Positions 40,371 to 48,648 of a DNA stretch of 64,000 bases are shown one piece after another; positions within the stretch are counted from its first letter, which is position 1; every line of letters begins with the position of its first letter. The DNA comes from Bacteroidota bacterium (GTDB lineage: Bacteria; Bacteroidota; Bacteroidia; NS11-12g; UBA955). Both the position numbers and the translations under genes were made by a program. The notes below the pieces were generated by a model, which was not told the DNA's origin, did no database searches, and saw nothing but the letters and a program-made list of their open reading frames with translations. Location of the stretch: NCBI GenBank assembly GCA_030682255.1, contig JAUXOK010000027.1:288492-352491 (forward strand), given 5' to 3'.

Positions 40371-40501
40371 TGTAAATATCTAACTTTAAATACTCAAGTT
40401 GAAACAAGTTTGTAAATATCAGATTAAAATATATTGTAAATAAGAAAACTTTTGTATAGAATTGCAAACAATTTTAAAAAAACACTAAAATGATATTTAC
40501 A
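40371..40501. repeat. Repeated 10-mer TGTAAATATC upstream of a signalling operon
   Basis: TGTAAATATC occurs at 40371-40380 (reading one base in, GTAAATATC), exactly again at 40411-40420, and in inverted orientation at 40492-40501 across the start of the 104-aa gene; a partial copy TGTAAATA lies at 40435-40442. The first two are 40 bp apart, about four helical turns. This could be an operator array for a regulator such as the NarL-type protein of the operon. Confidence 0.45.
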
Positions 40502-40804
40502 GGAAACGAAAACCATCATATTTCACTTCAAGAAGCTTCAGAAATTACTGCTAATTTCAGAAACAACATGCCTCCAAATGGAATAATTGCACATTATTTT
40601 GGGAAGAATGCTATACTCAATATTTTGAATCAACCACTTTGTGTAGGTATGAGAATATATTATGCACTAGATAATATAGATCAACCTAAACTAGTTTTAG
40701 TAGGCACAGATATGAATGGCAATGATATTGTAAATGGTAATTTGGCTGAGTTTTCAATTCCTTGTCCAACACATTGTAGCGATCAGAACGCATTAAATTC
40801 TTAA
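40490..40804 (+). CDS. Conserved small protein, first gene of signalling operon
   Basis: A 104-aa soluble protein (MIFTGNENHHISLQEASEIT start) with the segments NGIIAHYFGKNAILNILNQ, GMRIYYALDN and PKLVLVGTDMNGND, ending in the Cys-containing FSIPCPTHCSDQNALNS. I recognise the pattern from unnamed Bacteroidota proteins but not a named family. No signal peptide. The stop overlaps the ATG of the membrane-protein gene by one base (TAATG), so it belongs with the membrane protein, kinase and regulator that follow. It may be a sensed ligand, a modulator or the operon's effector. Confidence 0.7.
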   Translation: MIFTGNENHHISLQEASEITANFRNNMPPNGIIAHYFGKNAILNILNQPLCVGMRIYYALDNIDQPKLVLVGTDMNGNDIVNGNLAEFSIPCPTHCSDQNALNS

Positions 40805-41442
40805 TGATATTTCTCCTCACATCAAGTTTTTCAATTTTAATTCCAACTATAACAGGATTTTATTACCATAAAAAGCTTAGTAACTTTCAAAAATATTTTC
40901 TATACTTTGTTACTTTCTCAATATTTGTAGAAATTTCTGCTTTGATTACTGCTTTTAATGGCATTAATAATTTAAAGATTTTTCAATCTTTTTTACTAGT
41001 TGAATCTTTGTTTTTTTACTGGTTTCTAAAAAAGCAATTTATTGACAAATATCACATTCTTTTAATCAGTCTTGTTTTTATCATTTCAGGGATTATTTTA
41101 TTTATAGCTCCATTTTATATTACAAATAACAAAAATGTACAATCAATATTTTTCATTTCAAATGCTTTGGGATTTATAATTCAAAGCATGCTTGTATTGC
41201 TTATTATATTCGACAATTATGAAAATTACATTTTAGACAATTTTCTTTTTTGGATTTTTTCTGCAAGAATTATATATTTTTTAATCATACTATTCTACTT
41301 TATGACACCCGTCATCAATGGAAATGGAGAACTACGAATTAAATATGGTTATGTATTTTCGATACTACATTCATTTGCCAATTTTTTATGTAATCTTATT
41401 TATACAAAATCTTTTTTATGCAAACAAACAGCGAACATATAA
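40804..41442 (+). CDS. Polytopic membrane protein of signalling operon
   Basis: A 212-aa integral membrane protein with about six or seven hydrophobic segments (for example FQKYFLYFVTFSIFVEISAL, IIYFLIILFYFMTPVI) and short loops. No family is recognised; overall it resembles the small multi-spanning sensor-like proteins found beside histidine kinases in Bacteroidota. It shares one base with the preceding gene and overlaps the kinase gene by 25 bp, so the products are probably needed together. A role as sensor for a kinase that has little input domain of its own is an inference. Confidence 0.7.
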   Translation: MIFLLTSSFSILIPTITGFYYHKKLSNFQKYFLYFVTFSIFVEISALITAFNGINNLKIFQSFLLVESLFFYWFLKKQFIDKYHILLISLVFIISGIILFIAPFYITNNKNVQSIFFISNALGFIIQSMLVLLIIFDNYENYILDNFLFWIFSARIIYFLIILFYFMTPVINGNGELRIKYGYVFSILHSFANFLCNLIYTKSFLCKQTANI

Positions 41443-42143
41443 TATCAATCATTATACTTTTTACAATTGTATTAGTGTTAATTGCTGCTTTTTTCTTTTT
41501 TTTGATTTATAAGTACAATAAAAATCTAAAAATCAAGCATTATGAGTCTATCAATAATCTTTTAATTGGGCAGCTAGAAGAGCGTAAAAGAATTTCGAGA
41601 GATTTACACGATTCTTTAAATCCACAACTCTCTGCTATATATATTCAATCGGATGGATTAAACAAAGAAAATTACAAATTTGAGGAAACAAAAACCAAAA
41701 TCAAAAATGAACTTACATTTGCAATAAAACGAATAAGAGAAATTTCTCACGATTTAATGCCAATAGATTTAGAAGATAATGAAATTTACACTTCGTTTAA
41801 AGATATTATATTAAAAAGACAAACTGAACATTTATCAATTGTTTTAAATTCTAACACAGATGGTTTAAAATTTGATAATAAGATAAAATTCCATTTAGTA
41901 TATATTTTACTAGAATTAATACAGAACAGTCTTAAACACAGTGAAGCATCAAAAATTGAAATCATTTTAAATTATGACAAATCTAAAAAAAATCTCCATT
42001 TTAAATATATGGATAATGGAAAAGGGATAGATGATAATGAGAAAAAAAAGCAAGGCATTGGATTAAAGAACATCATTACGAGAATACTTATCATTGGTGG
42101 TGAATTTGAAATTATAAGCGAAAAAGGATTTGAGTTAAATTAA
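41418..42143 (+). CDS. HisKA_3 (NarX/DesK-type) sensor histidine kinase
   Basis: A 241-aa membrane-anchored kinase: one N-terminal transmembrane helix (8-31, IISIIILFTIVLVLIAAFFF), a short linker, a HisKA_3 dimerisation domain with the phosphoacceptor His64 in ERKRISRDLHDSLNPQLSAI, and a HATPase_c domain (LLELIQNSLKHSEASKIEI, DNGKGI, GIGLKNIITRI). It has no periplasmic sensing domain. The protein ends at FEIISEKGFELN, slightly short of the usual final strand. Partner regulator follows after 15 bp; overlaps the membrane-protein gene. Confidence 0.9.
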   Translation: MQTNSEHIISIIILFTIVLVLIAAFFFFLIYKYNKNLKIKHYESINNLLIGQLEERKRISRDLHDSLNPQLSAIYIQSDGLNKENYKFEETKTKIKNELTFAIKRIREISHDLMPIDLEDNEIYTSFKDIILKRQTEHLSIVLNSNTDGLKFDNKIKFHLVYILLELIQNSLKHSEASKIEIILNYDKSKKNLHFKYMDNGKGIDDNEKKKQGIGLKNIITRILIIGGEFEIISEKGFELN

Positions 42144-42158
42144 AACACAAACTTTTTC

Positions 42159-42821
42159 ATGAAATCCCAAAAACTAAACATATTAATAGCAGAAGACCAC
42201 ATCATATATCGAGAAGCAATAGCAGATATTATTAAAAGCAGTAATATTGCAGAGGTTGTAGATGAAGCCGAAAATGGACAAATAGCTATTAATATGCTAG
42301 AAAAAAAGTTTTACGACATTGTATTTTTAGATATAGAAATGCCCATACTCAGTGGTATTGAAACTGCAAAAATCATTAAAAACAAATTCAATGATTCAAA
42401 AATCATCATTTTAACTTCTCATCAATTAAGTAGTAAAATTATTGAGTTAATAGAAATGGGCGTTAATGCCTATATTCTTAAGAACACCGATAAGGAAGAA
42501 TTAATAACTGCTATAAACAAAGTTATAAATGGTGAACTTTATCTTAGTTTGGAAGTATATGATTTATATGCCAAACACCTTGTTTTTGGCAATTCTAATA
42601 CGACACATTCTAAACAAAATGAAATTTTATCTGCAAGAGAAATTGAAATTGTAAAACTTATCTGCGAACAATTTACAGCTCCACAAATAGCAGAAATACT
42701 TCATATTTCAGAAGTTACTGTTCATAATCATCGGGCTAGAATTATGAAAAAAATACAAACTAAAAATGTCATAGGTATAGTTGTTTATGCTGTTAATAAT
42801 AAAATATTCTCCATTAACTAG
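42159..42821 (+). CDS. NarL/LuxR-type response regulator
   Basis: A 220-aa regulator: receiver domain with acidic pocket AEDH and phosphoacceptor Asp58 in IVFLDIEMPILSG, and a LuxR-type helix-turn-helix near 150-215 (LSAREIEIVKLICEQFTAPQ, ISEVTVHNHRARIMKKI). Cognate of the HisKA_3 kinase upstream. It may bind the TGTAAATATC repeats before the operon, although this is speculation. A short inverted repeat (42871-42891) follows. Confidence 0.92.
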   Translation: MKSQKLNILIAEDHIIYREAIADIIKSSNIAEVVDEAENGQIAINMLEKKFYDIVFLDIEMPILSGIETAKIIKNKFNDSKIIILTSHQLSSKIIELIEMGVNAYILKNTDKEELITAINKVINGELYLSLEVYDLYAKHLVFGNSNTTHSKQNEILSAREIEIVKLICEQFTAPQIAEILHISEVTVHNHRARIMKKIQTKNVIGIVVYAVNNKIFSIN

Positions 42822-42870
42822 TCTAATATTATAGTCGCTTTTGGCTATGATTGATATAAAGTAATCATAA

Positions 42871-42891
42871 AATCAATATTATGGATTGATT
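42871..42891 (+). repeat. Inverted repeat after the response regulator gene
   Basis: Perfect 7-bp arms AATCAAT and ATTGATT with a 7-base loop, followed by ATTTTATAT. Possible weak terminator; the T tract is poor. Confidence 0.3.
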
Positions 42892-43002
42892 ATTTTATAT
42901 CATTTTAACAAAAAAACCATTTCATTTTTTTTCAATTCTATAATTAAATTGTTAGTTCGCATACTCATTATTAGCGATAAACTATGATAACTATTTCTAA
43001 TT

Positions 43003-43048
43003 AGTAAATACAGTTGAAGTAAAATAATATTACTTCTTCTGTATTACT
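43003..43048. repeat. Long imperfect hairpin in the 309-bp gap before the 91-aa gene
   Basis: The gap 42822-43130 holds no gene. Inside it, AGTAAATACAGTTGAAGTAA and its near-complement close around a 6-7 base loop, interrupted by one bulged A and a TT/TT mismatch. No T tract on either strand, so it is not an ordinary terminator; a processed RNA structure or a regulator site is possible. Confidence 0.45.
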
Positions 43049-43130
43049 ATTAGATAAATAAAAAAAACTAAAACTAAAAGCACTATCACTAAATCACAAA
43101 CTTTATGTTTTTTAAAATTTTATCTAAATC

Positions 43131-43406
43131 ATGCAGAAATATCAAGACCTAACTGGAAAATCTGAAATAAGTCATTTTGATATTCAACCCGAAAAAATAT
43201 TGATTAAATTTAATAAAAAAGCGGAAATCCTAATTTATAGTTATGATAAAGTTGGCAAAAATCATGTAGAAAACCTTAAAAAGCTAGCTATAAGTGGAGC
43301 TGGCCTAAATAGATATATTATAAAAAACTTTTCACATCTAAATAAAAACTTAGATAAGGGAAATAAAATAAATTGGCTTATAAGAAAATTTAAACTAAGA
43401 AAATAA
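43131..43406 (+). CDS. Small basic protein, possibly KTSC-like
   Basis: A 91-aa, Lys-rich soluble protein. The middle part (ILIKFNKKAEILIYSYDKVG, then KLAISGAGLNRYIIKNF) resembles the KTSC domain pattern of a two-strand hairpin followed by a helix and an SGxxxNxxIK motif, but this is tentative. No signal peptide. About 300 bp after the response regulator gene and convergent with rsfS. No function can be given; base composition is like the neighbours. Confidence 0.55.
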   Translation: MQKYQDLTGKSEISHFDIQPEKILIKFNKKAEILIYSYDKVGKNHVENLKKLAISGAGLNRYIIKNFSHLNKNLDKGNKINWLIRKFKLRK

Positions 43407-43423
43407 AAACTTAGAAAAAGTTT

Positions 43424-43789
43424 TTATTCCTTTATATCAGTGATGATTGCATCACCCCAAAGTTCTTCGATACCATAGAAAGTTCTAGTTTCTTCTTTAA
43501 AAACATGAACTACAATATTGAAGTAATCTAGTAAAATCCAATCAGCAGTTTCAGAACCCTCAACATGCCATGGCTTTTCATCAGCAAGTTTCCTAGTGAA
43601 TTCTTCAACACTGTCTGCTATCGCATTGACTTGTTTATCGCTAGAGGCATGACAAATAATAAAATAATCTGCCATAGCTGATTTAAGGTTTCTTAAATCT
43701 AAAACTTTAATTTGATTGGCTTTCTTTTCTTGCATGCCTTTAATGATGGCATCCATTAATTCTAATTTAACAACTTTCTTTTTGGGCAT
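43424..43789 (-). CDS. rsfS: Ribosome silencing factor RsfS
   Basis: A 121-aa RsfS/Iojap protein that binds L14 and blocks subunit joining when nutrients are short. Motifs: VLDLRNLKSAMADYFIICHA, SSDKQVNAIADSVEEF, ADWILLDYFNIVVHVF and REFYGIEELWGDA-like RTFYGIEELWGDA. The frame extends to 43846, but the ATG at 43789 (MPKKKVVKLELMDA) is preferred, since a -7 element at 43832-43839 would lie inside a longer gene. Divergent from birA with face-to-face promoters. Confidence 0.92.
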   Translation of the reverse strand: MPKKKVVKLELMDAIIKGMQEKKANQIKVLDLRNLKSAMADYFIICHASSDKQVNAIADSVEEFTRKLADEKPWHVEGSETADWILLDYFNIVVHVFKEETRTFYGIEELWGDAIITDIKE

Positions 43790-43812
43790 TAAAAATGATT
43801 TCTTTATTTTTG
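43781..43812 (+). promoter_or_regulatory. Predicted promoter of birA (TTTG-N20-TATTTTTG)
   Basis: TTTG at 43781-43784, within rsfS, and TATTTTTG at 43805-43812, spacer 20 bp. The expected transcription start is near 43818, downstream of the ATG at 43795; this is why the TTG at 43825 is taken as the birA start. Confidence 0.55.
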
Positions 43813-43824
43813 TGTACTTTAAGT

Positions 43825-44592
43825 TTGATTGCAAAAATAGCCCCAAATACCCATATTATTGGTCAAAATATTATTTATTTTAACCAAATAGATTCTACTA
43901 ATAGCTTTGCACAAGAACTTATCAAGGATCGAATGGTTGAAAATGGCACAATTATTTTTGCTGAAGAACAAATCAGAGGCAAAGGGCAAAGGCTAAAATC
44001 ATGGATTTCTGAACCAAAAAAAAACTTAACATTTTCAATTATATTAACCAATAACAATAATAAAATCAACAATCCGTTTATTCTCAACAAACTAATTGCA
44101 GTTACAATTTTAGAAATATTAAGAAAATACATGCCCAATAATGATATTGAAATTAAATGGCCAAATGATTTAATGGTTAACAGAAAAAAAATATCTGGTA
44201 TACTAATCGAAAATAATTTTATAGGACATCTCCTAAATTTTTCAATTATTGGCATTGGAATTAATATTAATCAAGAAAATACTTTAGTAAATGCTACTTC
44301 ATTTTACAAACTATTAAAAATCGAACAAAATAGAGCCCATATTTTTAAATATTTCATAGAAAAACTGGATATTAATTATCGTTATTTATTGACAGATGGT
44401 GCAACATTTTTCGAAAATCAATTTAATCAAAATTTATTAGGCTTAGGAATTTTAAATTTATTTAAAGTTAATGATAATTTAATTGAAGCAAAAATTTTAG
44501 GTTGCGATAATAATGGTTCTATAATTATTGAGACTAAAAACGGTATTCAAAAATTTCAACATGGTACAATACAACAAATAATAAATGAATAG
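43825..44592 (+). CDS. birA: Biotin--[acetyl-CoA-carboxylase] ligase
   Basis: A 255-aa biotin protein ligase without the N-terminal DNA-binding domain (class I). Biotinoyl-AMP loop: EQIRGKGQRLKSWIS (GRGRRG-like); also FNQIDSTNSFAQEL, IEIKWPNDLMVNRKKISGIL and SIIGIGININQ. Attaches biotin to the carboxyl-carrier protein. An ATG at 43795 would add ten residues, but it lies upstream of the predicted transcription start, so the TTG at 43825 (MIAKIAPNTHIIGQNIIYF) is chosen; this is not certain. It overlaps coaX by 8 bp. Confidence 0.88.
   Translation: MIAKIAPNTHIIGQNIIYFNQIDSTNSFAQELIKDRMVENGTIIFAEEQIRGKGQRLKSWISEPKKNLTFSIILTNNNNKINNPFILNKLIAVTILEILRKYMPNNDIEIKWPNDLMVNRKKISGILIENNFIGHLLNFSIIGIGININQENTLVNATSFYKLLKIEQNRAHIFKYFIEKLDINYRYLLTDGATFFENQFNQNLLGLGILNLFKVNDNLIEAKILGCDNNGSIIIETKNGIQKFQHGTIQQIINE
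43832..43839 (-). promoter_or_regulatory. Predicted -7 element of rsfS (TATTTTTG)
   Basis: Exact TAnnTTTG match on the minus strand, inside the 5' end of birA, 42 bp before the rsfS ATG. The predicted rsfS and birA transcripts overlap by a few bases. Confidence 0.45.
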
Positions 44593-45295
44593 AGGAGTAG
44601 TCGATATTGGCAATACAAGAATTAAATCGGCTGTGTTTAATTTAAATGGAGAAATCATTCAAAAAACATCCTTTATATCACTTGAAGAAACATATGATTG
44701 GCTCTCAGAAAACGAAGTTTTTTCATTGATTATTTCTTCTACTTCTTCATTGCTAATTAAAGTAGATAATCGTTTTAAAACTATTATTCTAAATCATGAA
44801 TGTAAAATTCCATTTATTAATATGTATGAAACGCCACATACATTAGGTACAGATAGAATTGCAATAATGGCAGCTGCAAAATACTTGTATCCCAATGAAA
44901 ATGTTTTAGTTTTTGATATTGGCACTTGTATTACCATTGATTTTTTAAATAAATCAGGCAAATATTTTGGAGGCAATATCTCACCAGGTATTCAATTAAG
45001 GTTTAAATCCATGCATGAAATGACTGGAAGACTTCCTTTATCAAACATTGATATCAAAACCACATCACTTGGAAATAACACCTTATCTGCACTAGCAAAT
45101 GGTGTTTTTTATGGCATTTTAAATGAAATAAATGGATACATTGATTTTTTTACCAATGAACATAAAAACATAAAAATTGTATTAACAGGTGGTGATAGTA
45201 AATATTTTGAGGTGACACAAAAAAACGAGATATTTGCACACCCCGATTGGATACTTCAGGGTCTATACTATTTATTGAAAATTAATGAAAAATAA
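44585..45295 (+). CDS. coaX: Type III pantothenate kinase
   Basis: CoaX, 236 aa, first step of coenzyme A synthesis from pantothenate. ASKHA motifs: VVDIGNTRIKSAVFNLNG (phosphate 1), TLGTDRIAIMAAAKYLYP, VFDIGTCITIDFL (phosphate 2), GGNISPGIQLRFKSMHEMT, and VLTGGDSKYF. Length is normal. Coupled to birA by an 8-bp overlap and to the outer-membrane protein gene by 11 bp, the order also found in other Bacteroidota. A shared cofactor theme (biotin and CoA) links it with birA. Confidence 0.93.
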   Translation: MNRGVVDIGNTRIKSAVFNLNGEIIQKTSFISLEETYDWLSENEVFSLIISSTSSLLIKVDNRFKTIILNHECKIPFINMYETPHTLGTDRIAIMAAAKYLYPNENVLVFDIGTCITIDFLNKSGKYFGGNISPGIQLRFKSMHEMTGRLPLSNIDIKTTSLGNNTLSALANGVFYGILNEINGYIDFFTNEHKNIKIVLTGGDSKYFEVTQKNEIFAHPDWILQGLYYLLKINEK

Positions 45296-46721
45296 CATCA
45301 TATTAGTTGTTTTATGTTTTCCATTTTGGAATTTAACTATAACGGCTCAAAACAATACAAGTTCACCATATTCGGCAAGAGGTTTTGGTGAATTTGAACA
45401 ATTTAATGGCGTTTATAATAGGAGTTTAGGTGGTGTTATAAATGGCATAAGAAGCAAAAGAACAGTATCATTATCTAATCCAGCATCTCTTGGCGCTATA
45501 ACTCAAGTATCATTTGAATTTGCTTTCCGAGGAGACTATTCAACAGTTTATAATGCTTCAGCCAAAAATCAATCGTTTAATGGTAATTTCAATTACTTTT
45601 CATTAGCTTTTCCCGTTTATAGAAAACAAGAAATTACAAAAGACACTGTCAATAAAACAAAACTATACAAAAATTATCATACCATTTGGAGTTCAGGCAT
45701 AGGTCTTATTCCATTTTCAAACGTAAACACCTCTTATTTTAGAACTAAAGATACAAGTTATGGCAGAATATCAAGTGTTTATTCTTTAACAGGAGGTCTT
45801 AACAGATTGTATTGGATGAATGCTGTTAATATTAATAAATCTATTTCAGTTGGATTAAATAGTTCTTATATTTTTGGTCAAAGAAGAGTTCAAAACACTT
45901 ATTTCATTGATGACTCCCTTCAGAGTAGAGGAACATTTGACGACCAATCATATCGATTCAGTGGTTTTTTATTTAATTTAGGAACACAAATCGAAAGAAA
46001 TATTGACACCATTGTGAGACATAAAAAAGATTCAATTGGAAAAATTATTTCAACTCGAAAAATTCCAATTAGATTTATTTGGGGTGCAAGTATTCATAAT
46101 GAAGGGAATATAAATTACAGCCTTTCAAGATTAACGCTCAATAAAAGTTTAATTTCTAGCACATACCGAGACGATACAATTATTAATCAAGAAACAACTC
46201 GCAGAAAAACAAATATTCCACTTTCATTTAGTGCGGGCATGAGTGTGACAATTAATAACAAATGGATGTTGGCTTTTGATTACCAAGCATCGATGCTTTC
46301 AAAAATGGATAAACAATTGTTTAATGATTCCTTTACAAATAGTTCACAAATAAATATTGGTTTTGCATACCGTCCTGATAGAGATGTTGAATACCTAGAA
46401 AAAAACTTTGGAAAGAGAAAAAGAATGAACTTAGAATATAGATTTGGATTTAGATATTTAAACTCTGGATTTAATTTTAGAGATAATTTAGGAAATATTT
46501 TACCTATGAAAGAGTATGGCATAAGTTTTGGAATAGGTATACCAAAATTGAAAGAGTACTGGGATGGTAAAAAGGTTATTTTAAAATCTATGGTGAATTT
46601 AACAGGTGAATATGTGATGAGAGGATCTACCAACAATGGATTAATTGCAGAAAACCTTGTAAGATTAACAATTGGATTTACTATCTCAGATATTTGGTTC
46701 ACAAGAAAGAAATTTAATTAA
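45285..46721 (+). CDS. Putative outer-membrane beta-barrel protein
   Basis: A 478-aa protein with a signal peptide (MKNNIILVVLCFPFWNLTIT, then AQ) and the mature start NTSSPYSARGFGEFEQFNG, a pattern I know from Bacteroidota outer-membrane proteins encoded after coaX. The rest alternates hydrophobic and polar residues with many aromatic strands and ends WFTRKKFN. It looks FadL- or OmpA-like in fold but no substrate can be given. Overlaps coaX by 11 bp; the TPR gene follows after 19 bp. Confidence 0.78.
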   Translation: MKNNIILVVLCFPFWNLTITAQNNTSSPYSARGFGEFEQFNGVYNRSLGGVINGIRSKRTVSLSNPASLGAITQVSFEFAFRGDYSTVYNASAKNQSFNGNFNYFSLAFPVYRKQEITKDTVNKTKLYKNYHTIWSSGIGLIPFSNVNTSYFRTKDTSYGRISSVYSLTGGLNRLYWMNAVNINKSISVGLNSSYIFGQRRVQNTYFIDDSLQSRGTFDDQSYRFSGFLFNLGTQIERNIDTIVRHKKDSIGKIISTRKIPIRFIWGASIHNEGNINYSLSRLTLNKSLISSTYRDDTIINQETTRRKTNIPLSFSAGMSVTINNKWMLAFDYQASMLSKMDKQLFNDSFTNSSQINIGFAYRPDRDVEYLEKNFGKRKRMNLEYRFGFRYLNSGFNFRDNLGNILPMKEYGISFGIGIPKLKEYWDGKKVILKSMVNLTGEYVMRGSTNNGLIAENLVRLTIGFTISDIWFTRKKFN

Positions 46722-46740
46722 AAAGAAGAACAGTAATAAT

Positions 46741-48087
46741 ATGAACGACAAGCAAAAAATTGGACTATTAATGATTGCTCTATTATGTAATTTTACATTT
46801 TTAGCAACTGCTCAAAGCAACAAACCAACTGATGATGCAATGAAACTTCCTGAGTGTATTAAATCTCATGGTATCGACTCATTAGAAACAAGAAAAAACA
46901 TGTCTTTATTTCAAGAAGATTTTAAAAACAAAGATTATGATTATGCATACAAATGGTGGTCTTATGTTTTTAACAATGCGCCATGCTCTTATAAAAGCAT
47001 CCATCAAAACGGACCAGCAATGATTAGTAAAATGATTGATAATCCAGTTTACGCATCTAGAAAGGCAAAATTAATTGATACTTTGATGATGGTATTTCCT
47101 ACAAGAATCAAATATTTTGGAGAAGAAGCTTTTGTAAAAGGACTTTGGGCCTATTATAAATCAAAATATCAAGGCGAGCAAATGTCTGAAATCATGACTA
47201 TGTATGATTATTATTACTCTAATGCTACTGAGAAATTAGATGAATTCTACCTAAGAGACTATTTAAGAGTTGCAATTAACGCTAGCAAGAAAAACACTTA
47301 TAGCAAAGAAAATCTTTTTGATTTATACGATAGAATGTCTACAACAGCTGAACAACAAAAAATAGCGAATGAACTTGATAGTGTAGAATATAAAAATTGG
47401 GATGTTTTTTACAAAAACATCGACAAAATGATGTTACCATATTTAAAAGGTGCAGACATTGATGCAATTTTCCAACCTAAATTAAAAGCAAATCCTGAAG
47501 ATAAAAATTTGGTAAATAAAGTTATCAAATTATACAAATCTGATCCATTGTATAAAGATCATCCTAACTTTATTGGTTTAATAGAAAAAAGCTACTCTCT
47601 TGAACCAAGCGCACTTTCTGCTGAACAACTTGCTAGATATTTTGAAGGCAAGAAAAATATGACAAAAGCAAACTTTTATTATGAAAAAGCTGCTGAGTTA
47701 AGTAACGACAATGGCAAAAAAGAAGATTTTTACATCAAATTAGCAAAAAACAACATTTCTAATATTAATGTTGCAAAATCTTACGCTAACAAAGCATTAT
47801 CAATTAATTCTAATAATGGGCAAGCTTATATTATTTTGGGTAAAGCTGCATACAGAAACAAATGTGGTAATAAGCTTGAACAAGCTGCAGCTGCTTGTGT
47901 CGCGGTAGATTATTTCAATAAAGCTAAATCAGTTGATCCTTCTTGCTCTGCAGAAGCTAATCAAGAAATCGCCAATCACAGTAAATTTTTCCCTCTTAAA
48001 TCTGACGCATTTTTCTATGGCCTAAAAGAAGGAGATTCATATACCATTGGATGTTCTGGAGAAACTACAACAATCCGAGTTAAATAA
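46741..48087 (+). CDS. Exported TPR-repeat protein
   Basis: A 448-aa protein with a signal peptide (MNDKQKIGLLMIALLCNFTF, cut near AQS). The C-terminal half holds TPR units (LARYFEGKKNMTKANFYYEK, NVAKSYANKALSINSNNGQA) and ends with a Cys-containing segment (YTIGCSGETTTIRVK). The frame extends upstream into the outer-membrane protein gene, but the ATG at 46741 fits the signal peptide. Conserved between an outer-membrane protein and lptC in this phylum, which suggests a role in the envelope; the specific function is unknown. Confidence 0.82.
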   Translation: MNDKQKIGLLMIALLCNFTFLATAQSNKPTDDAMKLPECIKSHGIDSLETRKNMSLFQEDFKNKDYDYAYKWWSYVFNNAPCSYKSIHQNGPAMISKMIDNPVYASRKAKLIDTLMMVFPTRIKYFGEEAFVKGLWAYYKSKYQGEQMSEIMTMYDYYYSNATEKLDEFYLRDYLRVAINASKKNTYSKENLFDLYDRMSTTAEQQKIANELDSVEYKNWDVFYKNIDKMMLPYLKGADIDAIFQPKLKANPEDKNLVNKVIKLYKSDPLYKDHPNFIGLIEKSYSLEPSALSAEQLARYFEGKKNMTKANFYYEKAAELSNDNGKKEDFYIKLAKNNISNINVAKSYANKALSINSNNGQAYIILGKAAYRNKCGNKLEQAAAACVAVDYFNKAKSVDPSCSAEANQEIANHSKFFPLKSDAFFYGLKEGDSYTIGCSGETTTIRVK

Positions 48088-48093
48088 CCTTAA

Positions 48094-48648
48094 TTGAAAA
48101 ACGCTATTTATCTTATAGCTTCAATTATAACAATATCAGCTTGTAACAATCAATATGCCAAAAAAAATGTGGCCGATATGTTACAAGCTGATACTATTTT
48201 ATATAGCCAGCAAGGTAAAAACGTAACAATCAAATACACTGACTCTGGATTTTTAAAGGCCATTGTGTTTGCCAAAGTACTAAATGGCATTAAAAAAGAT
48301 GGTAATGAAATCATTAAAATGCCCGAAGGCGTTAAAGCTGATTTTTATAATAAAGAAGGAATAATTGAAAGTTATTTAACTGCAAACAAAGGTATTTCTT
48401 ACCAAGCTCAAAAAATTACTGAAGTTAGCGAAAATGTAATTGTTAGAAACAACAAGGGAGAGAAACTAAATACTGAACTTTTAACCTGGGATCAGAATAA
48501 ACAACTTATTTATACAGATAAATTTGTAAAAATCACAACCGAAAAAGAAATTATTACAGGTGATGGTCTTATTGGCAAGCAAGACTTTAGCGAATGGACT
48601 ATTAAAAAACCTCGAGGCATTATACAAATAGCAAAAGATTCAATCTAA
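48094..48648 (+). CDS. lptC: LPS export protein LptC, lipoprotein form
   Basis: A 184-aa LptC homolog. The start is a TTG at 48094 (no closer ATG), giving a lipoprotein signal MKNAIYLIASIITISAC with lipobox ISAC. The mature part is a beta-jellyroll: DTILYSQQGKNVTIKYTDSG, PEGVKADFYNKEGIIESYLT, SENVIVRNNKGEKLNTELLT and EKEIITGDGLIGKQDFSEW. It would hand lipopolysaccharide across the periplasm. Lipidation in place of a transmembrane anchor is usual in Bacteroidota. Seven bases after the TPR gene, one-base overlap with the next. Confidence 0.88.
   Translation: MKNAIYLIASIITISACNNQYAKKNVADMLQADTILYSQQGKNVTIKYTDSGFLKAIVFAKVLNGIKKDGNEIIKMPEGVKADFYNKEGIIESYLTANKGISYQAQKITEVSENVIVRNNKGEKLNTELLTWDQNKQLIYTDKFVKITTEKEIITGDGLIGKQDFSEWTIKKPRGIIQIAKDSI

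Noticed and set aside
43875..44255. 126-codon open frame on the minus strand
   Set aside because: Antisense to birA, whose motifs are unmistakable in the plus strand.
46280..46702. 140-codon open frame on the minus strand
   Set aside because: Lies wholly antisense to the outer-membrane protein gene (45285-46721), low-complexity and without signal or family pattern; a shadow of the real gene.
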